26,616 nucleotides of DNA, taken from assembly GCA_009775195.1 (NCBI GenBank), contig VSPF01000014.1, positions 1 to 26,616 on the forward strand. Reading direction: 5' to 3'. The position numbers were made by a program, and so were the translations under genes. Of the stretch, positions 16,176 to 24,382 are shown one piece after another. Under the pieces are notes generated by a model. That model made no database searches. It was given only the letters and a program-made list of their open reading frames with translations, and was not told where the DNA came from. Source of the stretch: Muribaculaceae bacterium (GTDB lineage: Bacteria > Bacteroidota > Bacteroidia > Bacteroidales > Muribaculaceae). The stretch's first letter is position 1, and the number at the start of each line of letters is the position of its first letter.

Positions 16176-17881
16176 TGAAAAAGTTACTCATCATATCCGC
16201 TATATTGCTGCCATTGTGTGCATGGGCCCAGGACCTCAGTACCGAGGTGGTTGTCGACCGCACCGTGGCTGTCGAACTTCCCGAGGCGTCACCCATACCC
16301 GGCGTCGGCCCGGCTTTGGCCATGCCGCAACGTGCCGACCACGGCCTCAGCGTATCAGACTATACCATGACCACCGATTTCACCCCTTCGGCCACCGATG
16401 CCGTAAAGTGGGTCTATACCGGTGTGCCCGTGCCCCCGGCTACCCGAGGCTATGCGTGGCTCGGTTACTTCCCGGCATACAATCTCGGGGCCGGGGTCGG
16501 TTACAAGGTCTTGAACAGCGATACCGACAGGCTCGATGTCTCGGCAGGGTTCGAGGGCGCGTCGTGGCACGGCATAGGCAGTGACGACACCAAGCCTTCG
16601 CAACGCTACAACACTGTCGCGCTGCGTGGTAACTACCGACATGTTTTCAAGAGCGGCCTCGTGCTTTCGGCCAAGGCGGCATATAGCCACGACGGCTTGC
16701 GCGTGCCCTATTTCAGCCCGGTTGAAGATGCCGATGCGCCTCAGTCGCTCAACCATGGCGCCTTCGAGGCAGGCATACGCCGCGACGGCACTACAAACTA
16801 TTCGGCCAAAGCATCGTTCAGGTTCTTCAGCGTCGGTGACGAGATATATGCCGGAGCTCTCGACAGCCCCGTGCCCGGTGCCTCGGCACTTCCCGGAGCG
16901 TCGGACAAACTGTTTAATTTCGACGGCCATATTGGCACAAAGACCGGAGACAATTCATCGATAAGGCTCGGAGTAAATTTCGGCTATCTCAACACCGAGG
17001 GCCAGCAGATTACCGACGGTACGCCCAAAACAATACACCCCGACCTGTATAAAGTAGGCCTCAACCCGGCTTTCGACATATCGCTTGGCGAGGTAGATGT
17101 GCGTCTCGGCATACATGCCGACCTATGCAAATATATCGATAAGACAAGGCTGCATGTCTCTCCCGACGTGGCGGTGGTATGGCATGCTGCAAAATGGGGC
17201 GAGATTTATGTGGCTGCCGGGGGCGGTCAGAAATTCAATACCCTTGGCGACCTCTACGACTATTCGGTTTTTGCTCCCGGTTTTTCGACCTTTGCCCCAA
17301 TGTGGACCAAGGTTGACGGCGTTGCAGGTATCCGCGTAGGCTCGTTTGGCGGTTTCAGTGCCGACATACATGCCGGATACGCCGCCAGTAACGACGTGCC
17401 TGTCGTCGGCCTTATCATTTGGGGACCGGTCAGGCGCGTCGCACCGACTTTTGTAGCGCGCAATATCACCGGCTGGCATGTCGGCGCAAAGTTCACATAT
17501 AAATATTCCGATATCCTGACGGCCTACGTCGAGGGCGAGGTCTATACCCATGGCCGCAACAAAGGCTACGTGGCACTCCGCGATAATGCCCGTGGCACAC
17601 TCGGCGCAGGGGTCGAAGTGAAGCCTGTTGACCGTCTCAGCGTGTCGGCCTCATATAAACTGCGTGCTTGCCGTTTTGCATATATCGAGACTCCCGACTT
17701 TTCCAAGACCGTCAATCTTCGCAATGTTTCCGACCTCGGTCTGGGGGCGACTTACCGTTTCGACGACAAGCTGGCGTTCTTCGTCCGCGCTGAAAATTTG
17801 TTGTGCCGCCGCTACCTCATACTCCCCGGCATACAGAGCCGCCGCCTGCACGGCCTCGTCGGAGCAAGCTATTCCTTTTAG
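16175..17881 (+). CDS. Outer-membrane beta-barrel, TonB-dependent-receptor-like, no plug
   Basis: A 568-aa protein with a signal peptide (1-19, ending CAWAQ) followed by alternating aromatic/polar strands typical of a barrel and a C-terminal Tyr-Ser-Phe, the usual signal for the assembly machinery. At about 340 aa shorter than a standard receptor, it lacks an obvious plug domain and carboxypeptidase-like N-domain. In their place is a short N-terminal segment (TEVVVDRTVAVELPEASP). The end (FFVRAENLLCRRYLILPG) is like the last strands of TonB-dependent receptors. Its start overlaps the TPR stop as TAATG. It may be a porin-like partner of the TPR scaffold; the transported substrate is unknown. 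The stop codon abuts a tandem repeat. Confidence 0.82.
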   Translation: MKKLLIISAILLPLCAWAQDLSTEVVVDRTVAVELPEASPIPGVGPALAMPQRADHGLSVSDYTMTTDFTPSATDAVKWVYTGVPVPPATRGYAWLGYFPAYNLGAGVGYKVLNSDTDRLDVSAGFEGASWHGIGSDDTKPSQRYNTVALRGNYRHVFKSGLVLSAKAAYSHDGLRVPYFSPVEDADAPQSLNHGAFEAGIRRDGTTNYSAKASFRFFSVGDEIYAGALDSPVPGASALPGASDKLFNFDGHIGTKTGDNSSIRLGVNFGYLNTEGQQITDGTPKTIHPDLYKVGLNPAFDISLGEVDVRLGIHADLCKYIDKTRLHVSPDVAVVWHAAKWGEIYVAAGGGQKFNTLGDLYDYSVFAPGFSTFAPMWTKVDGVAGIRVGSFGGFSADIHAGYAASNDVPVVGLIIWGPVRRVAPTFVARNITGWHVGAKFTYKYSDILTAYVEGEVYTHGRNKGYVALRDNARGTLGAGVEVKPVDRLSVSASYKLRACRFAYIETPDFSKTVNLRNVSDLGLGATYRFDDKLAFFVRAENLLCRRYLILPGIQSRRLHGLVGASYSF

Positions 17882-17957
17882 AGTTTAGAGTTTAGAGTTT
17901 AGGGCTTAAAGTTTAGAGTTTAGAGTTTAGAGTTTAGGGCTTAAAGTTTAGAGCTTA
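17881..17957. repeat. Heptamer tandem repeat with exact 35-bp superrepeat
   Basis: Eleven consecutive 7-mers: GAGTTTA three times, GGGCTTA, AAGTTTA, the same five again, then GAGCTTA. The segments 17881-17915 and 17916-17950 are identical 35-mers. The array begins on the last base of the barrel gene stop codon. The rest of the gap to 18011 holds an AT-rich stretch with AATTCAACATTCAAAATTC and no clear promoter. Confidence 0.9.
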
Positions 17958-18011
17958 AAGACTCTGCCCGAAATTCAACATTCAAAATTCGACATAATTA
18001 ATCACAATACC

Positions 18012-20429
18012 ATGAATTTTAAATCAATCACCCTTGCTGTCTTGGGTCTCGGCCTCGGGGCGGCAATGTCGGCTCAGGATGTGCAGACATTTACCTACTC
18101 TACGCCCGACGGCAAGTCGGGCCTGCGTATGGCGTGGCGCACTGACTCTACCGAGCAGTGGCAACCGATAGACCGTGACCTTGTGAAGAGTGACTTCGGC
18201 GTGTGGTCTTCTCAAAAGAAGATGTTCAACCCTCGCCTGTTCCTTAATGCTGCCGACAGTATGTGGACTGTTGTTTTCGACGCCACACCCACTGTCACAG
18301 GTGTCGCTCAGAGTAAAAACCTCACCAACTGGGAGCCGCAATGCTACCGAGCCTCCGTGCTCGACATACCGGCCGACATGCGTCCTTCGTGGCCAATGAA
18401 GGCCGATTTGGCAGAAATCAAGGGCAAACGATATGCCGGGTATGTTCAGACCATGCCCAAGGCTGCTGTCGACTGGGTAATCGCCTACGACAAGGCCGAC
18501 CGCGACCGCTACTCGCGCTTCAACGAGAAAGCTAAAGACGACCCCGGGCGTTTTGCCGGCCTCGCACCCGTGTCGGTCAGCATCAAGGCTGACCCGGCTA
18601 ATGCTAAGCCTATATCCGACCACCTGATTGGCATCTTCTTTGAAGATATCAACTATGGTGCAGACGGAGGTCTTTATGCCGAACTTATCCAAAACCGCGA
18701 TTTCGAGTACAATGCCGCCGACCACAAGGGCTGGACGCCCAAGACGGCGTGGACGGGCGACTTCGAGGTGCTTACCGACGACCCCATACACGTCAACAAC
18801 CCCCACTATGCGCGCCTGCAGGTCGGTAACACGCTGGTCAACAACGGCTACGACAGCATCGTGGTCGCCAAGGGCGATACCTATCGCTTTACTGTCAAGG
18901 CCCGTGCAGCCGTGCCCGTAAAACTCAAGGCCGAACTTGTCAATGCCGCCGGCAAGGTGCTTGCAGCCAAGACTATCAACGTGAAATCGAAAGACTGGGC
19001 CGACTACCGTGCGGCTTTCAAGCCGTCGGCATCGTCGACAAATGCCTGTCTGCGCCTTAGCGTAGACAAGGGTTCTGCCGACCTCGACATGGTTTCGCTC
19101 TTCCCTGCCAAGACCTTCCGTGGTCGTGAAAACGGCCTTCGACCCGACTTGGCACAGACTCTCGCCGACCTCAAACCTCGCTTCGTGCGCTTCCCCGGTG
19201 GCTGCGTCGCCCACGGCCAGGGTATCGACAATATCTATGACTGGAAAGGGTCGATAGGCCCCCTCGAAGCCCGCAAGCCGCTATTCAATCTCTGGGGCTA
19301 TCACCAGACACGCGGCCTCGGCTATCATGAATATTTCCAGTTCTGCGAGGATATAGGAGCCGAGCCGCTGCCCGTAGTCGCTGCCGGCGTGCCGTGCCAA
19401 AACTCGGGCGTTCCTTCGCACCACTCGCACAACGACCTTTCCTCTATGGGCCAGCAGTGCGGTATTCCATGGGAAGAGATGCCTCGGTATGTTCAGGATG
19501 TCCTTGACCTGGTCGAGTATGCCAACGGCGATGTCACCACCGAGTGGGGTGCCAAACGTGCCGCCGCCGGCCATCCCGAACCGTTCAACCTCAAATATCT
19601 CGGCATCGGTAACGAAGACCTCATCGGCGAGGTATTCGTACCGCGCTTCAAGATGATTTACGATGCCGTGCGTGCCAAATATCCCGATGTGACCGTGATT
19701 GGTACTGTCGGCCCGTTCTGGGAAGGTGCCGACTATGATGCCGGCTGGCAACTTGCTCGCGAACTCGACATACCCATGGTCGACGAGCACTACTATGTCG
19801 CCCCGGGCTGGTATCTCTACAATCGCGACTTCTACGACAAATACCCACGCGAAGGTACCAAGGTTTACCTTGGCGAGTATGCCGCCCACGCCCCCGGCCG
19901 TCCCTCGACCATCGAGACTGCACTCTCGATTGCTCTCTACCTTACCGACGTAGAGCGTAATGCCGACGTGGTGACCATGACCTCGTATGCTCCCCTCCTG
20001 GCCAAGAACGGCCACACGCAGTGGCGCCCCGACCTGATTTATTTCGACAACGAGACCGTCTATCCCACCGTCGATTACGAGGTGCAGAAACTATATGGCA
20101 ACAATAGCGGCACGACTTATGTGCCTGCCAGCGTGGCTGTCGCCTCTGACAACGACAAGGTCAAGGCCCGCATCGGCAGCTCGGTTGTCAGAGATGAGAA
20201 AACAGGCGAGTATATCGTGAAACTTGTCAACATGCTGCCTGTCGAGGTTCATGCCGACGTAGACCTTGCACCCCTCGGTATCACGGCCACAAAGGCTAAG
20301 GCCGAGCAGCTTGCCGGTAGTCCCGACGACAAAGATGCGAAAATCAAAAAGGTAGAAATAACGTTGCCCCACGCCGTGCTGCCGCCTTATTCGTTCACCG
20401 TATTTAGGCTTGCTCCCTCGGCAGACTAA
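18012..20429 (+). CDS. Exported GH51 alpha-L-arabinofuranosidase with N-terminal extension
   Basis: An 805-aa enzyme. After a signal peptide (1-21) comes an extra module (about 22-185) with DFGVWSSQKKMFNPRLFL and SKNLTNWEPQ, resembling blades of a GH43-type propeller. The GH51 region follows: LIGIFFEDINYGADGGLYAE (205-224), a carbohydrate-binding-like sandwich (about 235-365), RFPGGCVAHG (393-402), acid/base Glu535 in GIGNEDL, nucleophile Glu622 in YLGEYAAH, and a C-terminal beta domain. GH51 enzymes release terminal arabinofuranose from arabinan or arabinoxylan; with the GH28 enzyme nearby, pectic arabinan is likely (inference). It is exported, unlike many cytoplasmic GH51s. No strong promoter is seen ahead of it. 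Confidence 0.9.
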   Translation: MNFKSITLAVLGLGLGAAMSAQDVQTFTYSTPDGKSGLRMAWRTDSTEQWQPIDRDLVKSDFGVWSSQKKMFNPRLFLNAADSMWTVVFDATPTVTGVAQSKNLTNWEPQCYRASVLDIPADMRPSWPMKADLAEIKGKRYAGYVQTMPKAAVDWVIAYDKADRDRYSRFNEKAKDDPGRFAGLAPVSVSIKADPANAKPISDHLIGIFFEDINYGADGGLYAELIQNRDFEYNAADHKGWTPKTAWTGDFEVLTDDPIHVNNPHYARLQVGNTLVNNGYDSIVVAKGDTYRFTVKARAAVPVKLKAELVNAAGKVLAAKTINVKSKDWADYRAAFKPSASSTNACLRLSVDKGSADLDMVSLFPAKTFRGRENGLRPDLAQTLADLKPRFVRFPGGCVAHGQGIDNIYDWKGSIGPLEARKPLFNLWGYHQTRGLGYHEYFQFCEDIGAEPLPVVAAGVPCQNSGVPSHHSHNDLSSMGQQCGIPWEEMPRYVQDVLDLVEYANGDVTTEWGAKRAAAGHPEPFNLKYLGIGNEDLIGEVFVPRFKMIYDAVRAKYPDVTVIGTVGPFWEGADYDAGWQLARELDIPMVDEHYYVAPGWYLYNRDFYDKYPREGTKVYLGEYAAHAPGRPSTIETALSIALYLTDVERNADVVTMTSYAPLLAKNGHTQWRPDLIYFDNETVYPTVDYEVQKLYGNNSGTTYVPASVAVASDNDKVKARIGSSVVRDEKTGEYIVKLVNMLPVEVHADVDLAPLGITATKAKAEQLAGSPDDKDAKIKKVEITLPHAVLPPYSFTVFRLAPSAD

Positions 20430-20445
20430 CTTTTTGTAAAAAAGA

Positions 20446-20476
20446 TTTGCTCTTTCGTTAATTGTGCTTATCTTTG
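20446..20476 (+). promoter_or_regulatory. Strong promoter for korAB
   Basis: TTTG (20446-20449), a 19-nt spacer and TATCTTTG (20469-20476) match the Bacteroidota consensus exactly. Transcription should start near 20482, giving a 5' leader of about 100 nt before ATG 20586. Confidence 0.8.
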
Positions 20477-20508
20477 CAGCACGTTTAACAAGTGCTGCAA
20501 AGATAAGC
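20466..20508. repeat. Perfect 17-bp inverted repeat around korAB -7 box
   Basis: GCTTATCTTTGCAGCAC (20466-20482) is exactly mirrored at 20492-20508 across a 9-nt loop. The left arm contains the -7 element and the right arm lies in the early transcript. No T-run follows the hairpin, so it is not a typical intrinsic terminator for the GH51 gene, though it could stop read-through. It may instead be an operator. Confidence 0.85.
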
Positions 20509-20585
20509 CTTAATGCATATTCAGAGAGCATATTGAAAAACCTTGCGCAACTTAAGTAATTAAGATATCAAAACAACCCATCGCT

Positions 20586-22436
20586 ATGTTGGAGAATACC
20601 AATGTAAAAACACTCGACAAGGTAGTTGTCCGATTTTCAGGTGATTCCGGCGACGGAATGCAGCTTGCCGGCAATATCTTTACCAATGTGTCGGCCGGCC
20701 TGGGCAACCAGGTGTCGACATTCCCGGACTATCCGGCTGAAATCCGTGCCCCGCAAGGGTCGCTCGGCGGTGTGTCGGGCTTCCAGGTGAGCGTCGGAAA
20801 AGGCGTACATACCCCCGGCGACAGCTGCGACGTGCTCATCTCGATGAATGCCGCCGCCCTCAAGCAGAACCACCGTTTCCTCAAGCCGGGCGGTGTAATC
20901 ATTGTCGACATCGACTCCTTCCGCGAGAGCGACCTAAAGAAGGCCCAGTATGCTACCGATAACCCCTTCGAGGAACTCGGCATCAAGGCCCAGATTGTAG
21001 AGGTGCCTGTAACGACCATGACAAAGGCCGCCCTGGCCGACAGCGGGCTCGACAACAAGAGCGTACTGAAGTGCCGAAATATTTTCGCCCTCGGTCTTGT
21101 GTGCTGGCTCTTCGACCGTCCCCTCGAAGCCGCATTGCACCACCTCCGCAAGAAATTCGCAAAGAAGCCGGCTGTGTTCGAGGCTAATGCCAAGGTACTT
21201 CAGGCCGGCTACGACTACGGTCACAATATACATGCGTCGGTGTCGACCTACCGCGTCGAGACCGAAGACCCCAAGCCCGGTATTTATACCGATATCAACG
21301 GCAACACCGCCACTGCCTGGGGCCTGATTATGGCCTCGGAGAAATGCGGCCGTCCGCTCTTCCTTGGTTCTTATCCCATCACCCCGGCCACCGACATTTT
21401 GCACGAGCTGGCAAAGCGCAAAGACCTCGGAGTGAAGGCTTGCCAGATGGAAGACGAGATTGCCGGCGTGTGCTCGGCAATCGGTGCTTCGTTTGCCGGC
21501 AACCTTGCCGTTACCTCTACCTCGGGCCCGGGCCTCGCACTCAAGAGCGAAGGCATAGGCCTGGCCGTAATGGCCGAGCTGCCCCTGGTTGTCATCGACG
21601 TGCAGCGTGGCGGCCCCTCGACCGGCCTTCCCACAAAGACCGAGCAGACCGACCTGATGCAGGCCCTCTATGGCCGCAACGGCGAGTCTCCCGTGGCCGT
21701 TGTCGCCCCGGCGTCGCCGACAGACTGCTTCACCATGGCTTTCGAGGCTTGCCGTATAGCCGTAGAGCACATGACTCCGGTCATTCTCCTCAGCGATGCG
21801 TTTATAGGCAACGGTTCGTCGGCATGGCGAGTGCCCGAGGCCGACGAGTATCCACAAATCAAGACTCCCGACGTGCCTGCAGAGGAGCTTGCCGACCATA
21901 GCTGGCATGCCTACGAGCGTCGCGAGAACCTTGGCCGCTACTGGCCCGTCGGCGGTATCGAAGGCGCTGCCCACCGTCTCGGCGGTCTCGAAAAAGACTC
22001 GGTTACGGGTGCCATTTCAAACGACCCTGCCAACCATGAGAAGATGGTGATGCTCCGTCGCGAGAAAATCGCACGTATTGCCGACGACATACCTTCGCTC
22101 GAACTGCTTGGCGACAAGGATGCCGATACCCTGCTGATAGGCTGGGGCGGTACCTACGGCCATCTCCACAGCGCCGTCGACGAGCTCAATGCCGCCGGTC
22201 GCCGAGTGGCCCTGGCCCACTTCAGGTATATCAACCCCCTGCCCAAGAATACGGGCGAAGTGCTTGCCCGTTATAGCCGCATAATCGTGGCCGAGCTAAA
22301 CACTGGTATGTTTGCCGACTACCTGCAGTGCCGCTATCCCGACGCGCATATCCTGAGAATAAATAAAATTCAAGGCCAACCGTTCGCGGTCAGCGAAATT
22401 GTAGACCGTGTAACTAAATATATGGAGGAAGACTAA
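20586..22436 (+). CDS. korA: 2-oxoacid:ferredoxin oxidoreductase, fused gamma-alpha subunit (KorA type)
   Basis: A 616-aa subunit of the enzyme that oxidatively decarboxylates a 2-oxoacid, probably 2-oxoglutarate, to its acyl-CoA with reduced ferredoxin. The N-terminal gamma part (about 10-190) starts with VVVRFSGDSGDGMQLAG and includes FPDYPAEIRAPQGS. The alpha part begins near 235 with the GSYPITPATDIL motif and EDEIAG, then GLPTKTEQTDLMQALYGR and the C-terminal NPLPKN and ELNTGMFADYLQ. This fusion plus a separate beta subunit is the normal KorAB layout. The enzyme is cytoplasmic and oxygen-sensitive, suiting an anaerobe. The beta gene starts 3 nt after the stop. Substrate choice (2-oxoglutarate rather than pyruvate) is inferred from architecture. 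Confidence 0.92.
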   Translation: MLENTNVKTLDKVVVRFSGDSGDGMQLAGNIFTNVSAGLGNQVSTFPDYPAEIRAPQGSLGGVSGFQVSVGKGVHTPGDSCDVLISMNAAALKQNHRFLKPGGVIIVDIDSFRESDLKKAQYATDNPFEELGIKAQIVEVPVTTMTKAALADSGLDNKSVLKCRNIFALGLVCWLFDRPLEAALHHLRKKFAKKPAVFEANAKVLQAGYDYGHNIHASVSTYRVETEDPKPGIYTDINGNTATAWGLIMASEKCGRPLFLGSYPITPATDILHELAKRKDLGVKACQMEDEIAGVCSAIGASFAGNLAVTSTSGPGLALKSEGIGLAVMAELPLVVIDVQRGGPSTGLPTKTEQTDLMQALYGRNGESPVAVVAPASPTDCFTMAFEACRIAVEHMTPVILLSDAFIGNGSSAWRVPEADEYPQIKTPDVPAEELADHSWHAYERRENLGRYWPVGGIEGAAHRLGGLEKDSVTGAISNDPANHEKMVMLRREKIARIADDIPSLELLGDKDADTLLIGWGGTYGHLHSAVDELNAAGRRVALAHFRYINPLPKNTGEVLARYSRIIVAELNTGMFADYLQCRYPDAHILRINKIQGQPFAVSEIVDRVTKYMEED

Positions 22437-22439
22437 GTT

Positions 22440-23456
22440 ATGGAAGAAACAAAATTTGCCCCTGCCGATTTTAAGAGTGACCAGGCCGTGCGCTGGTGCC
22501 CCGGTTGCGGTGACCACGCCATACTCAACACCCTCCACAAGGCCATGGCCACTCTCGGCATCGCGCCCCACCGCACAGCCGTGATATCGGGTATAGGCTG
22601 TAGTTCGCGTCTGCCGTACTACATGAATACCTACGGCTTCCACACTATCCATGGACGTGCTGCCGCTGTGGCGACAGGCTATAAGGTGGCTAATCCCGAC
22701 ATGACCGTATGGCAGATTTCGGGCGACGGCGACGGCCTCGCCATTGGCGGCAACCACTTCATACATGCTGTGCGCCGCAATGTAGATATCAACATCATAC
22801 TCTTCAACAATAAGATTTACGGCCTCACCAAGGGCCAGTATTCACCCACGAGTGCCCGTGGCTTCGTGTCGAAATCGAGCCCCTACGGCACTGTCGAAGA
22901 CCCCTTTATCCCGGCCGAACTCGTCTTTGGTGCCCGTGGCAACTTCTTTGCCCGTTCGATTGACGTAGAGCTGGGCACCTCGCAGGAGGTGTTGGTTGCC
23001 GCCGCAAGGCACAAGGGAACCTCGGTGGTCGAAATATTGCAGAACTGTGTGATTTTCAACAACGGCATCCATAATCCCATCACCGACCGCGCTGTCCGCG
23101 CCGAGCGCACAATCACGCTGCGTCATGGCGAAAAGATGCTCTTCGGAGCCAACAATGAGCGCGGCCTCGTGCGCGACGGCTTCTTGCTCAAGGCTGTCAC
23201 TGTGGGCGAGGATGGCTATACCCTCGACGACGTGCTTGTTCACGACGCCCACACTACGTCGAACTTCCTGCACCAGCAGCTTGCCATGATGGACGGCCTG
23301 GGCGACCTGCCGCTTGCTCTCGGCGTTATCCGCGACGTCGAGGCCCCGACTTACGAGGCCGGTGTGAGCGAACAGGTAGAGGAAGTCAGGGCCAAGAAAG
23401 GCTTCGACACACTACGTGCAATGATTCTCGCCGGCGACACCTGGGAAGTGAAGTGA
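22440..23456 (+). CDS. korB: 2-oxoacid:ferredoxin oxidoreductase, beta subunit (KorB type)
   Basis: The 338-aa thiamine-diphosphate-binding partner of the upstream subunit. Visible features are WCPGCGDHAIL (cysteine pair near residues 20-23), GIGCSSRLPYYMNTYGFHTIHGRAAA, the TPP-binding stretch QISGDGDGLAIGGNHFIHAVRRN to FNNKIYGLTKGQYSPTS, and a C-terminal region beginning about 230. It lacks a separate ferredoxin-type 4-cluster domain, as usual for KorB; the single cluster is held by scattered cysteines. Spacing of 3 nt from korA indicates coupled translation and one-to-one output. A hairpin terminator follows about 38 nt after the stop. Confidence 0.92.
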   Translation: MEETKFAPADFKSDQAVRWCPGCGDHAILNTLHKAMATLGIAPHRTAVISGIGCSSRLPYYMNTYGFHTIHGRAAAVATGYKVANPDMTVWQISGDGDGLAIGGNHFIHAVRRNVDINIILFNNKIYGLTKGQYSPTSARGFVSKSSPYGTVEDPFIPAELVFGARGNFFARSIDVELGTSQEVLVAAARHKGTSVVEILQNCVIFNNGIHNPITDRAVRAERTITLRHGEKMLFGANNERGLVRDGFLLKAVTVGEDGYTLDDVLVHDAHTTSNFLHQQLAMMDGLGDLPLALGVIRDVEAPTYEAGVSEQVEEVRAKKGFDTLRAMILAGDTWEVK

Positions 23457-23494
23457 GTAGATACGACATTCTGGATTCGTAATGTGAAAAATAA

Positions 23495-23524
23495 ACAGGG
23501 CAAGGTCTGCGGACTTTGCCCTGT
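23495..23524 (+). terminator. Hairpin terminator after korB
   Basis: ACAGGGCAAGGTC (23495-23507) pairs with GACTTTGCCCTGT (23512-23524) with one G-T wobble across TGCG. Flanking AATAAA and TTATTT extend the stem past a one-base bulge. A-rich and T-rich flanks suggest it could work from both sides, though it overlaps the decayed thioredoxin frame. Confidence 0.75.
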
Positions 23525-23665
23525 GTTATTTATGGTTTCGACGGTATACCTATGCTGATGCTTTTCGGGCCCGACGGCACTATTTTGGCCCGTGATATAC
23601 GAGGCGAAGAGGTGCGCCAGGCCGTGAAAAGTGCCATTGGCGAACCCCTCCGCTCTCATAAATGA
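23525..23665 (+). pseudogene. C-terminal remnant of a TlpA/AhpC-type thioredoxin-fold gene
   Basis: Read in the frame ending at TGA 23663-23665, the DNA encodes YGFDGIPMLMLFGPDGTI followed by LARDIRGEEVRQAVKSAIGE. This is the cis-Pro (GIP) loop and last strands and helix of a TlpA/AhpC-like thioredoxin domain, about 46 residues. The CxxC active site and the first two-thirds are missing, and an in-frame stop lies just upstream at 23492-23494 within the terminator. An internal ATG at 23552 could in principle start a 37-residue peptide, but a functional fold is impossible. The remnant ends 1 nt from the vWA gene end on the other strand. Confidence 0.65.
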
Positions 23666-23666
23666 A

Positions 23667-24362
23667 TTAGAACGAGAAGTCTTCGTCGTCAGCCCGGGCA
23701 CTTTGGCAATTGGGTGCGCTATCCAGTTTGTTCTTCAGCCTTGAATAGAAACACAGGCGCGATTCCCTTTCGTGGGCAAACATGAGCTCTGTGCCTTCTT
23801 CGGTGGTTTCAAAGGCCATGTGATGATTGATTGACAGCTCCGATGCCACGCGCTCTACGTCCTGGTTTGCGCCGATGTAGGTAAATACCCATCCGTTGCC
23901 GCGTTTCTGCTCGATGAGGGCCTTGATTTGCGGACCGTTGAACTCGGTGGAGCAGTTTTCCTCGCCGTCGGTGATGATGGTGACGAGCACCGAGTCGTTC
24001 TCGCCTTTGACAGCGTCCATTGCTGCGATGCCCTTGCCGATGGCGTCGTAGAGCGGTGTGCCGCCGTTGGGACGGTATTGGCCCGGGGTGATGTCGTGTG
24101 CCTCGGCAGCAGGGGTGTTGTTGTAGACAGTGTTATAGCCGCATGTCGAGAACGACGATAGCGTGACTGCCTGGCGTAGGTCGGGGGTGTCGACAGTGGC
24201 CTGGCGGATGGTCTGGAGTGTCTCGTTGAGGCCGGTCAGGGCCTGTTTGTAGATGAGCGACATGGAACCGCTGGCATCGAGGATGATGAGGTTGCGGACG
24301 ATGGCTTGTGATGGGGTGTTGGGCTGCTCGGTTGTGCCGTTGAGGAGATTGTAAAATTTCAT
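23667..24362 (-). CDS. von Willebrand factor A domain protein
   Basis: A 231-aa cytoplasmic protein built on a vWA fold. The metal-ion-dependent adhesion site is complete: DASGS (29-33), Thr102 in NGGTPLYDAIG and Asp132 in TDGEEN. The rest includes an alternating strand/helix core and FTYIGANQDVERVASELSI. It ends in an acidic DDEDFSF tail. Such small TerY-like vWA proteins bind partners through a divalent metal and often accompany stress or phospho-signalling genes. It lies 20 nt downstream of the RelA/SpoT gene on the same strand, so it is probably cotranscribed with it. The partner is unknown. Confidence 0.88.
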   Translation of the reverse strand: MKFYNLLNGTTEQPNTPSQAIVRNLIILDASGSMSLIYKQALTGLNETLQTIRQATVDTPDLRQAVTLSSFSTCGYNTVYNNTPAAEAHDITPGQYRPNGGTPLYDAIGKGIAAMDAVKGENDSVLVTIITDGEENCSTEFNGPQIKALIEQKRGNGWVFTYIGANQDVERVASELSINHHMAFETTEEGTELMFAHERESRLCFYSRLKNKLDSAPNCQSARADDEDFSF

Positions 24363-24382
24363 AGTTTTTTAATGTGTTGATA

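Noticed and set aside
16175..17881. SusC-type TonB-dependent transporter
   Set aside because: Too short, without plug or carboxypeptidase-like N-domain, and no SusD partner follows.
17881..17957. Possible CRISPR array
   Set aside because: Repeats are 7-bp units in direct contact with no unique spacers and no cas genes.
18024..19214. 396-codon minus-strand frame opposite the GH51 gene
   Set aside because: It is a shadow of biased third-position GC in the GH51 gene; no domain, no start signal.
6782..20429. Polysaccharide utilisation locus
   Set aside because: Only two glycoside hydrolases, separated by unrelated housekeeping genes, and no SusC/SusD pair or hybrid regulator.
20466..20508. Intrinsic terminator for the GH51 gene
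   Set aside because: No T-run follows either arm and the left arm contains a perfect -7 element, so I list it as an inverted repeat instead.
20934..21974. 346-codon minus-strand frame opposite korA
   Set aside because: Antisense to an unambiguous conserved enzyme; composition is Gly/His-rich and structureless.
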